NCBI RefSeq assembly: GCF_000332295.1
Contig: NZ_KB235930.1
Coordinates: 248,895-312,894 of the forward strand
DNA length: 64,000 nucleotides
Reading direction: 5' to 3'
Source of the DNA: Fortiea contorta PCC 7126
GTDB taxonomy: Bacteria > Cyanobacteriota > Cyanobacteriia > Cyanobacteriales > Nostocaceae
Under the pieces are notes generated by a model. That model did not search any database, had not been told where the DNA came from, and saw nothing but the letters and a program-made list of their open reading frames with translations. The position numbers and the translations under genes are program-made. The stretch's first letter is position 1, and each line of letters opens with the position of its first letter. This document shows positions 8,415 through 17,450 of the stretch, one piece after another.

Positions 8415-8679
8415 GAATTTATTCGTTCTAATCGCACTCTACATCTTCCTATCAAATCGATCATTATATACGCAATGCCTAACCCTAAAGGTCATCCAGA
8501 AAGCTTAAAACCATTTACCACCGACCGGGATGAACCATTGATTGAAAAAATGAATATTCGGATGACGAAAAAGATGAAAGAAAAAATACAGCAACAGGAG
8601 AATCCTCCTGAGTTCTGCAGACAAGCGATTCAGAAGGCGCTGGATGAAAATATTGAGAGTGATGAAGCTTGAGAATTTA
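8269..8679 (+). repeat. 153-bp direct duplication (8269-8421 and 8527-8679)
   Basis: The two 153-base segments differ at only two positions and have a period of 258 bases. They cover the 3' two thirds of both 65-aa genes plus the first bases after the stop, while the 5' thirds are clearly diverged. This pattern fits recent gene conversion between older tandem copies. Confidence 0.85.
8475..8672 (+). CDS. 65-aa putative ribbon-helix-helix protein, copy 2
   Basis: Tandem paralogue of the preceding gene, same length, 60 bases downstream of its stop. N-terminus MPNPKGHPESLKPFTTDRDEP; the remaining 44 residues are identical to copy 1, with only two synonymous base changes. Both are probably on one transcript. 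The protein is highly charged, has no membrane segment and ends ENIESDEA. Small RHH-like function inferred as for copy 1. Confidence 0.65.
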   Translation: MPNPKGHPESLKPFTTDRDEPLIEKMNIRMTKKMKEKIQQQENPPEFCRQAIQKALDENIESDEA

Positions 8680-8691
8680 TGCTTTCTATTG

Positions 8692-9906
8692 TTATCTAAT
8701 AAAATCATATAAATAATGTGCCATTTGCAATTTAGAGCCAAGCGGAATTTCTCTACGTCGCCCTTGAGCATCTAAAAATATGGCTTGATTATTGTTACTC
8801 CCAAAACCGCTGTCTGGTTGGTCGATGGGATTGGCGACAATCACATCTAATTTTTTATTCTGCAGTTTTTCCCAAGCAGGCTTGACAATATCGCCAGTTT
8901 GTGCAGCGAAGCCAATTAACCGCTGATGGGGTTGTTTGAGTTGCGCTAGGTGGGCGACAATATCTGCTACTGGTTCTAGGGGTAAGCTTTGGGGAAGCGA
9001 TCGCTTGGGCAATTTTTCTGGGCTATAATCTTTGGGCTTGACGTCCGCCACAGCCGCCGACATGACAATCACATCAGCTTTTGGGAAATAATCTACCATG
9101 ACTTGCTGCATTTGTGCGGCGCTGATTACAGGAATCGCGTGGACTCCCAAGGGCGGATTCCAACTGGCTGGCCCGTGTACTAAAGTCACATTTGCTCCGC
9201 GATGGAGTGCAGCTTGTGCTAAAGCCAACCCCATTTTACCTGTGGAGGGGTTGCCGATAAACCGCACCGGGTCAAGATATTCTCGCGTCCCTCCAGTGCT
9301 AATCAAAACTTGCTTACCCGCCAAATCTCGCCGTCCTCTGGTGTGTAACAGAGATTGGATATAAGCTAAGATTTCTGGAGGTTCTGCCATTCTTCCAGCA
9401 CCAACGCGATCGCACGCTAACAATCCTGATGCTGTATTCAGTCCATGATACCGCTGATCTGTCAATAACTGTTGCCAATTTCGCTGTACTGTCACTTGTT
9501 CCCACATATCCGTATTCATGGCTGGCGCCAACAACACAGGACAAGTGGAAGCCAAGACAGTATTGGTGAGCAAATTGTCAGCCATTCCCCAGGCTAATTT
9601 AGCTAGTGTATTTGCAGTCATGGGCGCAATCACTAATAAATCGGCGTTTTCACCCAAATGAATATGCAAAGGCCGCGAGTGAATTGGTTGCCAAAAAAGC
9701 TCATCTGTGTATGCTTGGTGACGAGATAGGGTAGCGAAAGTCAGCGGCGTGATAAATTCTTGTGCAGAACGGGTGAGAATGACTTGCACTTCTACACCCG
9801 TTTTAAACAATTGCGAAACCACTTCACATACTTTGTAAGCAGCTATACCACCGCTGACACCGATTAAAACCCTTGGCTGTTGCTGTTGAGTTTGCAGATC
9901 AGACAT
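8692..9906 (-). CDS. coaBC: Bifunctional phosphopantothenoylcysteine decarboxylase / phosphopantothenate-cysteine ligase
   Basis: 404 aa, usual length for CoaBC. It carries two consecutive steps of coenzyme A synthesis: CoaB joins cysteine to 4'-phosphopantothenate using CTP, and CoaC decarboxylates the product with FMN. Seen: an N-terminal flavin-binding domain ([14 protein letters not shown]), a conserved His in [20 protein letters not shown] and the active-site Cys region [13 protein letters not shown], then the ligase domain starting at [17 protein letters not shown] with KMG and SAAVADVKP motifs. ATG at 9906. Cytoplasmic, apparently monocistronic. Confidence 0.95.
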   Translation of the reverse strand: MSDLQTQQQQPRVLIGVSGGIAAYKVCEVVSQLFKTGVEVQVILTRSAQEFITPLTFATLSRHQAYTDELFWQPIHSRPLHIHLGENADLLVIAPMTANTLAKLAWGMADNLLTNTVLASTCPVLLAPAMNTDMWEQVTVQRNWQQLLTDQRYHGLNTASGLLACDRVGAGRMAEPPEILAYIQSLLHTRGRRDLAGKQVLISTGGTREYLDPVRFIGNPSTGKMGLALAQAALHRGANVTLVHGPASWNPPLGVHAIPVISAAQMQQVMVDYFPKADVIVMSAAVADVKPKDYSPEKLPKRSLPQSLPLEPVADIVAHLAQLKQPHQRLIGFAAQTGDIVKPAWEKLQNKKLDVIVANPIDQPDSGFGSNNNQAIFLDAQGRRREIPLGSKLQMAHYLYDFIR

Positions 9907-10010
9907 GAGATAATGGGGCGACGAATGAAGGTTGAAAGTTAAATAATTTCATACTTCATCCTAGCCTGCGACTCCCTCACCGCTTCGCGTCTACGCACTT
10001 CATAATTTAT

Positions 10011-10223
10011 CTAAGCTTCATCGTAGGGTTCTAAATCAAGTAAGTGGATATAGGGTTCAACTAACTCTGGACGCTGAAAAGCGATCGCTCGTAGTAGATG
10101 CCAATCGTTTAAACCCTCAAAAGCATTGCTGTAATTGTCTAGTTCCAGACGTGTAGCTAACTCTTCCACTTCTACCGTAGTCATGGCAGCAATTTCTTTT
10201 TTGGAAATGCTTAGAGTTTTCAT
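10011..10223 (-). CDS. DUF2555 family small cyanobacterial protein
   Basis: 70 aa. Starts MKTLSISKKEIAAMT at an ATG preceded 8 bases upstream by a strong GGGAGGGG ribosome-binding site, which decides against the longer upstream start. The sequence VEELATRLELDNYSNAFEGL followed by DWHLLRAIAFQRPEL is characteristic of the cyanobacterial DUF2555 family, as I recall it. Function unknown; soluble, acidic, helical. Stands alone between coaBC and the esterase. Confidence 0.8.
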   Translation of the reverse strand: MKTLSISKKEIAAMTTVEVEELATRLELDNYSNAFEGLNDWHLLRAIAFQRPELVEPYIHLLDLEPYDEA

Positions 10224-10376
10224 AATGCTTGCCCCTCCCTTTTGCAGCATTGGCATCCAGCATGAGTTGAGTTGCGCTTAATGCAACTACCCAATATATA
10301 TTACTCATTAGATGGCATGAGTTTGCTAAAATTTTCCCAAATTTGTAACAGAATTTACAAAAAAATGGGATAAAGA

Positions 10377-10991
10377 CTAACCAATGGTAGTCACTACAAA
10401 ATTTCGTAACGATCCCAACATTTCCGGACTAATTTCATGGCCCATATCAAATTCCTGGTAATCTACAGCAACTCCCAAAGATTCTAGAGTTTGTCTAGCT
10501 TTCAAAGCTGCTAACAGTGGTACAACTTGATCGTTTCTGCCATGCATGATCAAGGTAGGAGGGAAATTACTTTGATTGACTCTGACTGCATCATGATGTA
10601 AATAACCACTCATGGATACTAAGCCAGCTAAAGGCAAATTTAAGCCCACATCTAAAGTCATCGCCCCGCCTTGAGAGAAACCACTTAAAATTGTCCGTGA
10701 TAAAGGCACACCAGTACTAGCTTCTAAAGATTGCAACCAATTTGTCAGCGTTTGCCGGCTTTCTGGCAACCCTTGATACATATTTTCTGATCTTAGGTCA
10801 TACCATGCCCTACCCAACGGAGAATAAGGGTAAGGAAAAGGCGCATTGGGAAAAATATATTGATAATCAGGTAAATTAAGAAACGGTGATAGCGATGCTA
10901 CATCCTCAGCATTAGCGCCCCAACCGTGTAAGCAGACAATTAAACCTGCAGGAGGTTGAAGACTTGAGGGAGAAATGTTGATAAATTGCAA
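10377..10991 (-). CDS. Alpha/beta-hydrolase, carboxylesterase/phospholipase type
   Basis: 204 aa. Nucleophile elbow GFSQG with Ser106, acid Asp154 in HGRNDQVV, and His185 in DMGHEIS give a complete catalytic triad. An oxyanion-type LHGWGAN loop is near residue 21. The size and motifs match the small esterase/lysophospholipase (YpfH/APT-like) family that cleaves short acyl esters. The start appears to be TTG at 10991, since no ATG precedes the conserved LIVCLHGWG block. An AGGAG is about 14 bases upstream. No signal peptide, so cytoplasmic. Confidence 0.85.
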   Translation of the reverse strand: MQFINISPSSLQPPAGLIVCLHGWGANAEDVASLSPFLNLPDYQYIFPNAPFPYPYSPLGRAWYDLRSENMYQGLPESRQTLTNWLQSLEASTGVPLSRTILSGFSQGGAMTLDVGLNLPLAGLVSMSGYLHHDAVRVNQSNFPPTLIMHGRNDQVVPLLAALKARQTLESLGVAVDYQEFDMGHEISPEMLGSLRNFVVTTIG

Positions 10992-11120
10992 AGACAGGGA
11001 ACTACTCCTAAAATCCTACTTTCTTTATAAATCCTATCTCTCAAGTCAGATTTATCAAAACTTGCCAATGGGAAGATGCGGAGAAATAACAAATAACTAA
11101 TAACCAAACAAGAATAATAA

Positions 11121-12314
11121 ATGCCAAATGACTTTTCCTGGCCCTTCTGGTTTACACTCCCAATTTATCCTTACGGGAGAAGGCGCACAATTCGCAAAGA
11201 AGTAGTTAAAAATACCATCTGGACTTTCGACCAATTACAAGGAATTTTATATGTGGTTGTGCCGATTCGCATGACTGTTGTTAAGCTCGATGGTGGTGGG
11301 CTATTGATTTATGCGCCTGTTGCACCTACGCCAGAATGTATCCGATTAGTCAATGAATTGGTGACAGAATATGGTGATGTCAAGTACATCATTTTGCCTA
11401 CTATCTCTGGATTAGAGCATAAAGTTTTTGTTGGGCCCTTTGCCAGATGCTTTCCCAAAGCGCAGATATTTGTAGCACCGCATCAGTGGAGTTTCCCGCT
11501 CAATTTACCGTTGAGCTGGTTGGGCTTACCACTAGGACGGACACAAATACTCCCGGAAGATAGTAGCCAAGCGCCTTTTGCGGATGAGTTTGATTATGCG
11601 ATTTTGGATGCGATTAATTTAGGGCCGGGAAGCTTTGCAGAGGTGGTATTCTTGCATAAGCGATCGCACACTTTATTAGTCACAGATATCGTGATTTCAG
11701 TACCAGATGAACCACCAGCGATCGTGCAATTAGATCCATATCCCTTATTATTCCACGCTAAGGATCAAGCCGCAGATATTGTTGCCGACACTCAAGCAAA
11801 CCGCCGTCAAGGATGGCAAAGAATTTCGCTGTTTGCTTTATATTTTCGACCGAGTGTGCTGGATATTGTCGGATTGGGTCAATTAATGCTGAATGCTTTC
11901 AAAGCACCAGAGCGATCGCTTAAAAACTATTTTGGATTGTTTCCCTTCAAATGGCAACCAGACTGGCAACGCTCATTTGATGCATTGCGGGGTAATGGGC
12001 GTTTGTTTGTCGCCCCAATTCTACAAACCCTCATCCTCAACCGCGCCCCGAAAGCAACCATCGACTGGGCTGAAAAAGTAGCGAGTTGGGATTTTCAATG
12101 GATTATTCCCTGTCATTTTGACGCACCCATCAAATCAGAACCGCATCAATTTAGACAAGCATTCTCTTTTTTAGAAAAACAACCAGCCGTCAGCGCAGGT
12201 TTATTCGAGAGTAACACTTATCCGTTACCTGAAAAAGATTTTAAATTACTCAAGGAAATCGATGTAGGGTTACAAAAAAGTGGAATTGTTCCTCAAGCGA
12301 AAGATAGGGTATGA
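11121..12314 (+). CDS. DUF4336 protein (metallo-beta-lactamase-like fold, no metal motif)
   Basis: 397 aa. The segment TVVKLDGGGLLIYAPVAPT, then KYIILPTISGLEHKVFVGPF and later WIIPCHFDAPI, matches DUF4336, a family shared by cyanobacteria and plants. The fold resembles metallo-beta-lactamases, but the HxHxDH zinc motif is absent, so hydrolase activity cannot be assumed. The N-terminus is aromatic-rich without a clear signal peptide. Two HIP1 octamers lie inside the gene. Its stop is followed at once by the G-rich satellite of the composite repeat locus. Confidence 0.75.
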   Translation: MPNDFSWPFWFTLPIYPYGRRRTIRKEVVKNTIWTFDQLQGILYVVVPIRMTVVKLDGGGLLIYAPVAPTPECIRLVNELVTEYGDVKYIILPTISGLEHKVFVGPFARCFPKAQIFVAPHQWSFPLNLPLSWLGLPLGRTQILPEDSSQAPFADEFDYAILDAINLGPGSFAEVVFLHKRSHTLLVTDIVISVPDEPPAIVQLDPYPLLFHAKDQAADIVADTQANRRQGWQRISLFALYFRPSVLDIVGLGQLMLNAFKAPERSLKNYFGLFPFKWQPDWQRSFDALRGNGRLFVAPILQTLILNRAPKATIDWAEKVASWDFQWIIPCHFDAPIKSEPHQFRQAFSFLEKQPAVSAGLFESNTYPLPEKDFKLLKEIDVGLQKSGIVPQAKDRV

Positions 12315-12434
12315 GGGATGGGGAGTGTGGGGGGTGTGGGGAGTGTGGGGGGTGTGGGGAGATGGGGGGATGGGGAGATGGGGGGATGGGGGGATGGGGG
12401 GATGGGGAGATGGGGGGATGGGGGGATGGGGGGA
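12315..12434. repeat. G-rich minisatellite, left arm of composite repeat
   Basis: About 120 bases almost wholly made of GTGTGGGG-type units (outer part) and GATGGGG-type units (inner part), with many G4-G6 runs. It is the approximate reverse complement, in matching outer/inner order, of the C-rich arm at 12787-12916. The plus strand has dense G-quadruplex potential. Confidence 0.9.
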
Positions 12435-12444
12435 TTAAAGCGTC

Positions 12445-12780
12445 AGGTTTAGAGGCTCACGTTTGAGGTTCAAAGGCTCGCGCTTGAGGTTCAAAGGCTC
12501 GCGCTTGAGGTTCAAAGGCTCGCGCTTGAGGTTCAAAGGCTCGCGCTTGAGGTTCAAAGGCTCACGCTTGAGGTTCAAAGGCTCACGCTTGAGGTTCAAA
12601 GGCTCGCGCTTGAGGTTTAAAGGCTCACGTTTGAGGTTCAAAGGCTCACGCTTGAGGTTCAAAGGCTCACGCTTGAGGTTCAAAGGCTGACGTTTGAGGT
12701 TCAAAGGCTCGCGCTTGAGGTTCAAAGGCTGACGCTTGAGGTTCAAAGGCTCGCGCTTGAGGTTCAAAGGCTCACGTTTC
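12445..12780 (-). repeat. Tandem array of sixteen 21-bp units encoding KREPLNL heptapeptides
   Basis: Exactly 336 bases, 16 units of 21 bp, plus-strand core AGGTTCAAAGGCTC. On the minus strand a frame is open through the whole array and gives repeated K-R-E-P-L-N-L; it could start at the ATG at 12800 or 12782 and end at 12435 (up to 121 aa). Variable sites are AAG/AAA, CGC/CGT, TTG/TTA/CTA and CTC/CTG, all synonymous in this frame, plus GAG/CAG (Glu/Gln) in units 12 and 14. The plus-strand frame (RFKGSRL) is broken by TGA in those two units. There are no spacers, so it is not CRISPR. Whether the peptide is made is unknown. Confidence 0.9.
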
Positions 12781-12786
12781 ATCCTC

Positions 12787-12916
12787 CAACGCCCCATCAC
12801 CCCATCTCCCCATCACCCCACCACCCCATCTCCCCATCACCCCATCACCCCACCTCCCACACCTCCCACACCTCCCACACCTCCCACACCTCCCACACTC
12901 CCATCTCCCCACCTCC
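12787..12916. repeat. C-rich minisatellite, right arm of composite repeat
   Basis: About 130 bases of CCCCATC/CCCCATCT units (inner) followed by five or so CCTCCCACA units (outer). Approximately complementary to the G-rich arm at 12315-12434, so the two arms could pair around the 21-bp array. It ends about 20 bases before the moeB stop codon. Confidence 0.9.
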
Positions 12917-12935
12917 CCTATTCCCTATTCAAAAA

Positions 12936-14108
12936 TTAATACTCTGGAACCGAGGAATCAACTTCCCGACTCCAAGCGGTAATTCCACCTTTGACGTTTG
13001 TACCGACAATCCCTGCCTCTTTGAGAATGCCGAGGGCTTTAGCGGAACGTCCGCCCATTTTACAATGAGCAATTAGGCGATGACCGTTGAGTATTTCTTT
13101 TACCTTAGCGATACCGTTACCATTTTCAATCTCAGGCAAAGGTACCAACACAGAACCGGGAATTTTGGCGATATCATACTCATGAGGATTGCGGACATCC
13201 AGCAGTACAAAATCATCTGCACCACTGTCTAACAATTGCTTTAATTCCAACACCGTCATTTCTTGAATTTCTGTTTGCTGTTTCGCCTCTGCAGCTTTGG
13301 CTTGAGGAATCCCGCAAAATTGTTCGTAGTCTACCAGCTTTTCAATCACCGGGCGGATGGGGTTAGGACGCAATTTTAATTCCCGGAATTTCATATTTAA
13401 GGCGTCGTACAGCAGCAGTCGTCCGCTGAGGGTGTTACCCTTGCCAATAATAATTTTGACTGTTTCCGTCGCCTGGATGACACCAATAATTCCTGGTAAT
13501 ATTCCCAAAACGCCGCCTTCTGCACAAGAGGGAACTAACCCTGGTGGTGGTGGTTCGGGGTATAAGTCACGATAGTTGGGGCCATCTTCGTAATTAAATA
13601 CAGTGGCTTGTCCTTCAAAGCGGAAAATTGAACCGTAGACGTTGGGTTTATTCAGCAATACGCAAGCGTCGTTAACAAGATATCTGGTGGGGAAGTTATC
13701 AGTACCATCCACTATGACATCATAAGGCTGGAGGATATCTAAGGCATTCTCTGAACTTAGGCGAGTTTCATAAAGATCAACCTGACAATAAGGGTTAATC
13801 TCATGAATACGGTTTTTTGCAGATTCAATCTTGGGTTTGTTCACCCAGGATGTACCATGAATTACTTGACGCTGCAGGTTGGAAGTATCAACGATATCAA
13901 AATCAACAATGCCGATGCGTCCAATACCAGCTGCGGCTAAATATAAAAGTAGTGGCGAACCTAATCCACCTGTACCGATACACAATACACTAGCAGCCTT
14001 GAGGCGCTTTTGCCCTTCCAGTCCAACTTCTGGCAAAATTAGGTGGCGGGAATAGCGCTCGTAATCGTCTTTAGTTAACTGAATTTCATCCAAGTTAGGA
14101 TTAAGCAT
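12936..14108 (-). CDS. moeB: MoeB/ThiF-type adenylyltransferase with C-terminal rhodanese domain
   Basis: 390 aa. The E1-like domain has GTGGLGSP (residues 46-52) for ATP binding, DGTDNFPTRYL, and Cys195 in PSCAEGG. The rhodanese domain occupies about 283-390 with active-site Cys349 in HCKMGGRS. It adenylates the C-terminal glycine of a sulphur-carrier protein (MoaD or ThiS) and the rhodanese half can deliver sulphur; this fusion is the usual cyanobacterial form. The paired CxxC zinc motifs of E. coli MoeB are not evident. ATG at 14108. Whether it serves molybdopterin, thiamine or both cannot be decided here. Confidence 0.85.
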   Translation of the reverse strand: MLNPNLDEIQLTKDDYERYSRHLILPEVGLEGQKRLKAASVLCIGTGGLGSPLLLYLAAAGIGRIGIVDFDIVDTSNLQRQVIHGTSWVNKPKIESAKNRIHEINPYCQVDLYETRLSSENALDILQPYDVIVDGTDNFPTRYLVNDACVLLNKPNVYGSIFRFEGQATVFNYEDGPNYRDLYPEPPPPGLVPSCAEGGVLGILPGIIGVIQATETVKIIIGKGNTLSGRLLLYDALNMKFRELKLRPNPIRPVIEKLVDYEQFCGIPQAKAAEAKQQTEIQEMTVLELKQLLDSGADDFVLLDVRNPHEYDIAKIPGSVLVPLPEIENGNGIAKVKEILNGHRLIAHCKMGGRSAKALGILKEAGIVGTNVKGGITAWSREVDSSVPEY

Positions 14109-14401
14109 AGCAATTTGCTTTGGGAGCGGCGAGTATTAATACTAACGGAAAATGACGCCCGACTTGCTAAGTTGTTAAGTTATGTTTGCAATTGCTGCTG
14201 GTGGAAGTTGACCGTGGTCATCAACGCCCCAACTTTTAACGGAGATTATTATATGGTAGGCGATAGGGAACAGGGAACATGATACTGTTCAATCCTATGG
14301 GTACATTGAGGGTGGGGACTTCCTCGTTACGTTAAAAATGGGGTCAGCAATGCTCACCCCTATCTCAAATAATCCACTACAGTTAACTGGAATCTAAATT
14401 T

Positions 14402-15145
14402 TTACGTTACCAATGTGACTTTTCCTGTAGACAAATCGTAGCGACCACCAACGATTTGCAGTTTATTTTCCTTGATTAAAGTTCTTAAAATTGTTGAACT
14501 TTCTCCCAATTTTTGTGCTTGATACTGCACATTGGCAATGATGGAATTTTCCTCTAAACTACCAGTTTTATTTCTCACTCTTTCGACTGCTGGCTTAATT
14601 TCTTCGACAAACACACCGATTCTTCCCGGAAGTGGTTCACCTTTAACAGCAGCTGCTACTGCACCACATCTTGCGTGACCCAGAACTACAATTAGTTGAG
14701 CACCTAATACGGCTGTAGCAAATTCTAGGCTACCTATAGCTGTTTGACTAGCGACATTACCAGCTACTCTGACAACGAATAAGTCTCCAAGTCCCTGATC
14801 AAAAACAATTTCTGCAGGTACTCTCGAATCAGCACAACCTAGTATCGCAGCGAAGGGATATTGAGCTACGGATGTTTCTTGTAAACGTAATTTTGATTGG
14901 TTAGGATTGAGAGTTTTTCCGTCTACAAATCTTGCGTTTCCTTCTTTCAAGCTTTTTAAAGCTGCTTGTGGATTTAGTGGTTTTGGTCTTTGCTCAACAT
15001 TAGTATTAGATGGTTGTTGAGCTACAGCTAAATCTTCTCCCCACAATAAACCACTAGCCGCAGCGGTGGCTCCAATACCAACACTTCCCACACCCACTAA
15101 TTTGAAAAAATTTCGACGCCCAACAAATCCATTAATTCGAGTCAT
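14402..15145 (-). CDS. ecaB: Exported beta-carbonic anhydrase, EcaB-like (copy A)
   Basis: 247 aa. The N-terminus MTRINGFVGRRNFFKLVG is a twin-arginine (Tat) signal with R10-R11, followed by a hydrophobic, Ala-rich stretch to about residue 43. The mature enzyme keeps the beta-class zinc site: Cys104 and the Asp106/Arg108 dyad in GCADSRVP, with His157 and Cys160 in GHARCGAV. It interconverts CO2 and bicarbonate, here outside the cytoplasm, probably in the periplasm or on the plasma membrane. A diverged copy lies 421 bases upstream on the same strand. The gap makes separate promoters likely. Confidence 0.9.
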   Translation of the reverse strand: MTRINGFVGRRNFFKLVGVGSVGIGATAAASGLLWGEDLAVAQQPSNTNVEQRPKPLNPQAALKSLKEGNARFVDGKTLNPNQSKLRLQETSVAQYPFAAILGCADSRVPAEIVFDQGLGDLFVVRVAGNVASQTAIGSLEFATAVLGAQLIVVLGHARCGAVAAAVKGEPLPGRIGVFVEEIKPAVERVRNKTGSLEENSIIANVQYQAQKLGESSTILRTLIKENKLQIVGGRYDLSTGKVTLVT

Positions 15146-15566
15146 CGTTTTACCTTAATTTTATCGATTAGGTTCATCCTAAGTTGTGTTTATCAACAAC
15201 AAATTGATGCCGCAATCCGGTTCAGTTAAGGCTTTTTGGTGTTGATTGATGTCGCTAGAGACATGGCAATGCAACGATTGTACAAAGCGTTTCCGACTTA
15301 ACTGAACTGTATTAATTTAGTTCGCAAACAAGCCGCTGCTGTTTGAGGTAGCAGAGTTAATGTGCGACTACAACTAAGGATGAAAAAATTTACTTACTGT
15401 AGAAATAATACCAAAGTTAGTTATCAAGATTGAATAGAATTACCATACAGTAATACTAGGGTTTGCTATGGTATTTATCTATGGTTGGTGTAACCACTCC
15501 AGCTATGGAATAATACAATCATCGAAAATGTTAAGTTTTAAGTTGTTTATTTTTTAAACAACAAAA
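15146..15566. other. Gap between the two carbonic anhydrase genes
   Basis: 421 AT-rich bases, probably the promoter of copy A plus the 3' end of copy B. I saw no repeat array, RNA gene or clear operator. Confidence 0.4.
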
Positions 15567-16289
15567 TTATGCAGTCAAAGTAACTTTACCAGTATCAAGA
15601 TCGTAAGTAGCACCGACAATTTGTAATTTATTTTCTTGTAGCAGTTGCTGTAGAATTGAACTCTGACGCAATTTCGCTGATTGATATTTAATATTGGCTA
15701 GGACTGCATTTTCATTGAGATTAGCGGAAATTTTTTTGACGGGTTCTACTGCTGGTTTAATACTGTCAACAATCAAGCCAAGTTTACCAGGGAGTTCTTC
15801 GTTTTTAAGAGCTGCTGCAACAGCACCACATCGGCGATGACCCAAAACTACAATTAACTGTGAGCCTAATACTGATGTAGCATATTCTAGGCTAGCGATC
15901 GCTATATCTGTAGCTACGTTACCAGCCACTCGCACCACAAACAAATCACCGATTCCTTGATCAAAAATTAATTCGGTAGGTACTCTAGAATCAGCACAAC
16001 CTAAAATTGCTGCAAACGGATACTGGGCTTTGGCGACTGATTGTAATCTTGCTAATGATTGGTCAGGATATTTACGGTTTTGTTGACTAAATCTTTGATT
16101 ACCGTCTAGTAGGCGTTTTAAAGCTTGATTCCCCTGAACTGGATTAGGGTTTGTTGAATGAACATCCGCAATTACTGCTTGCTTTCTATCTGACAGCAGA
16201 CTACAACTCAAGCCAGTAGCTGTAACACAGGCTAAACCAGCCAACTTTAAAAAATCACGCCGTCCTACAAATCCATTAATTCGACTCAT
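15567..16289 (-). CDS. ecaB: Exported beta-carbonic anhydrase, EcaB-like (copy B)
   Basis: 240 aa from the ATG at 16289, chosen because it aligns with copy A (MSRINGFVGRR versus MTRINGFVGRR); an ATG at 16313 would add 8 residues, and neither has a good ribosome-binding site. Tat signal with R10-R11 (GRRDFLKLAG); a Cys at residue 29 (TGLSC) could be a weak lipobox. The zinc site is complete: Cys98, Asp100, Arg102, His151, Cys154. The mature domain aligns over its full length with copy A but is clearly diverged, so the duplication is not recent. Confidence 0.9.
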   Translation of the reverse strand: MSRINGFVGRRDFLKLAGLACVTATGLSCSLLSDRKQAVIADVHSTNPNPVQGNQALKRLLDGNQRFSQQNRKYPDQSLARLQSVAKAQYPFAAILGCADSRVPTELIFDQGIGDLFVVRVAGNVATDIAIASLEYATSVLGSQLIVVLGHRRCGAVAAALKNEELPGKLGLIVDSIKPAVEPVKKISANLNENAVLANIKYQSAKLRQSSILQQLLQENKLQIVGATYDLDTGKVTLTA

Positions 16290-16431
16290 CAATCTAACCA
16301 ACAACAGTTTCATTGTTGCCAGGAAGATATCAGACTTGAGTAGGGTGCGAGAGTACTATGCGAGACTGTTTAAGAGTGATTTAATGATTGAGGATAGGCA
16401 AGAGTGATTTTCCCTTACCTTCCCACCTTTG

Positions 16432-17160
16432 TTAATGCTTCTTGCCAGCGCCCAGATATAATTCGCCTACTTTGGGGTCATGTAACAATTCTTGACCAGG
16501 GCCGGAGATGGCGTCGCGTCCCGATTCTAAGACATAGCCGCGATGAGCCATTTCTAGGGCTTTACGGGCATTTTGTTCTACCAATACAATCGATGTACCA
16601 CCCTGGTTGATTTGCACAATTTGCTCAAATACTTGTGTGACGAGAATTGGGGATAAAGCGGCGGAGGGTTCATCTAACAGTAATAAACTCGGTTCCAACA
16701 TCAAAGCTTTACCCATCGCTAACATTTGACGCTCCCCTCCAGATAGAGTACCAGCTCGTTGACGACGGCGATCGCTTAATCTAGGAAACATGGCAAAAAT
16801 TTTGTCTTTTAGGGGTTGGAGGGGAACGCTGCGAACAAAAGCCCCCATCTCTAGATTTTCTTCGACGCTGAGGGAAGGAAAGACATTAGCAATTTGTGGG
16901 ACATAGCACATTCCCCGCTGCACAATTTGATTTGACTTTAGCCCAGCGATATTCTGACCTTTGAAAGTAATTGTACCTGTGTGGGGAGTGAGAAGCCCAA
17001 AAATAGTTTTCGCTAAAGTAGATTTACCAGCACCGTTGGGGCCGATGACTGTAACTATTTCTCCCTGTTCCACCCGAAAGTTGACGCCCTGGAGAATGTC
17101 TACATCTTTGATATATCCAGCATGAACATTTTCTACTTCTAGTAAATATTCAATAGTCAT
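16432..17160 (-). CDS. LivF-type ABC transporter ATP-binding protein
   Basis: 242 aa. Walker A GPNGAGKST, signature LSGGERQ, Walker B LLLLDEPSAAL, and the LivF-type ending VLVEQNARKALEMAHRGYVLESGR. This is one of the two ATPases of branched-chain/neutral amino-acid (LivF, NatE) or urea (UrtE) importers. The other subunits are not adjacent, as is usual for the scattered cyanobacterial Nat genes, so a NatE role is the most likely reading but remains inference. ATG at 17160. The ~300 bases upstream hold no other gene. Confidence 0.85.
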   Translation of the reverse strand: MTIEYLLEVENVHAGYIKDVDILQGVNFRVEQGEIVTVIGPNGAGKSTLAKTIFGLLTPHTGTITFKGQNIAGLKSNQIVQRGMCYVPQIANVFPSLSVEENLEMGAFVRSVPLQPLKDKIFAMFPRLSDRRRQRAGTLSGGERQMLAMGKALMLEPSLLLLDEPSAALSPILVTQVFEQIVQINQGGTSIVLVEQNARKALEMAHRGYVLESGRDAISGPGQELLHDPKVGELYLGAGKKH

Positions 17161-17450
17161 TTTTTATTTGGTATTTATTATTTGTTATTTGACAGGATTT
17201 TATGTTTGTTTATGGCTGGTAATATGATTAGGTTGATTCTGGCTAACTTATTTAATTTAGCAGTCAATTAAATCCAATTATAGCAGTTGCATAACATAAA
17301 TTATATAGCGTTTCTCGTTTTATTATTGTACATTTTGTTGGGATTAGGGGTTAGGAAATAGAGGCGCTTAGGCTAGCCGCGAAAATGTTGGGTTATCCTG
17401 CGTTAAAAACCTGCAGGTCTACGTTTTTCAACCCAAACTACATCTTATTT

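Noticed and set aside
12466-12486. tRNA T-loop-like sequence (GGTTCAAA)
   Set aside because: It is part of the 21-bp repeat; no acceptor stem or anticodon arm can be drawn around it.
12445-12780. CRISPR array
   Set aside because: The repeats are directly adjacent with no spacers, and no cas genes are nearby.
12463-12939. Plus-strand ORFs through the 21-bp array (RFKGSRL repeats)
   Set aside because: They are interrupted by TGA in units 12 and 14 and have no ribosome-binding site; the minus-strand frame is the better candidate, and even that is unproven.
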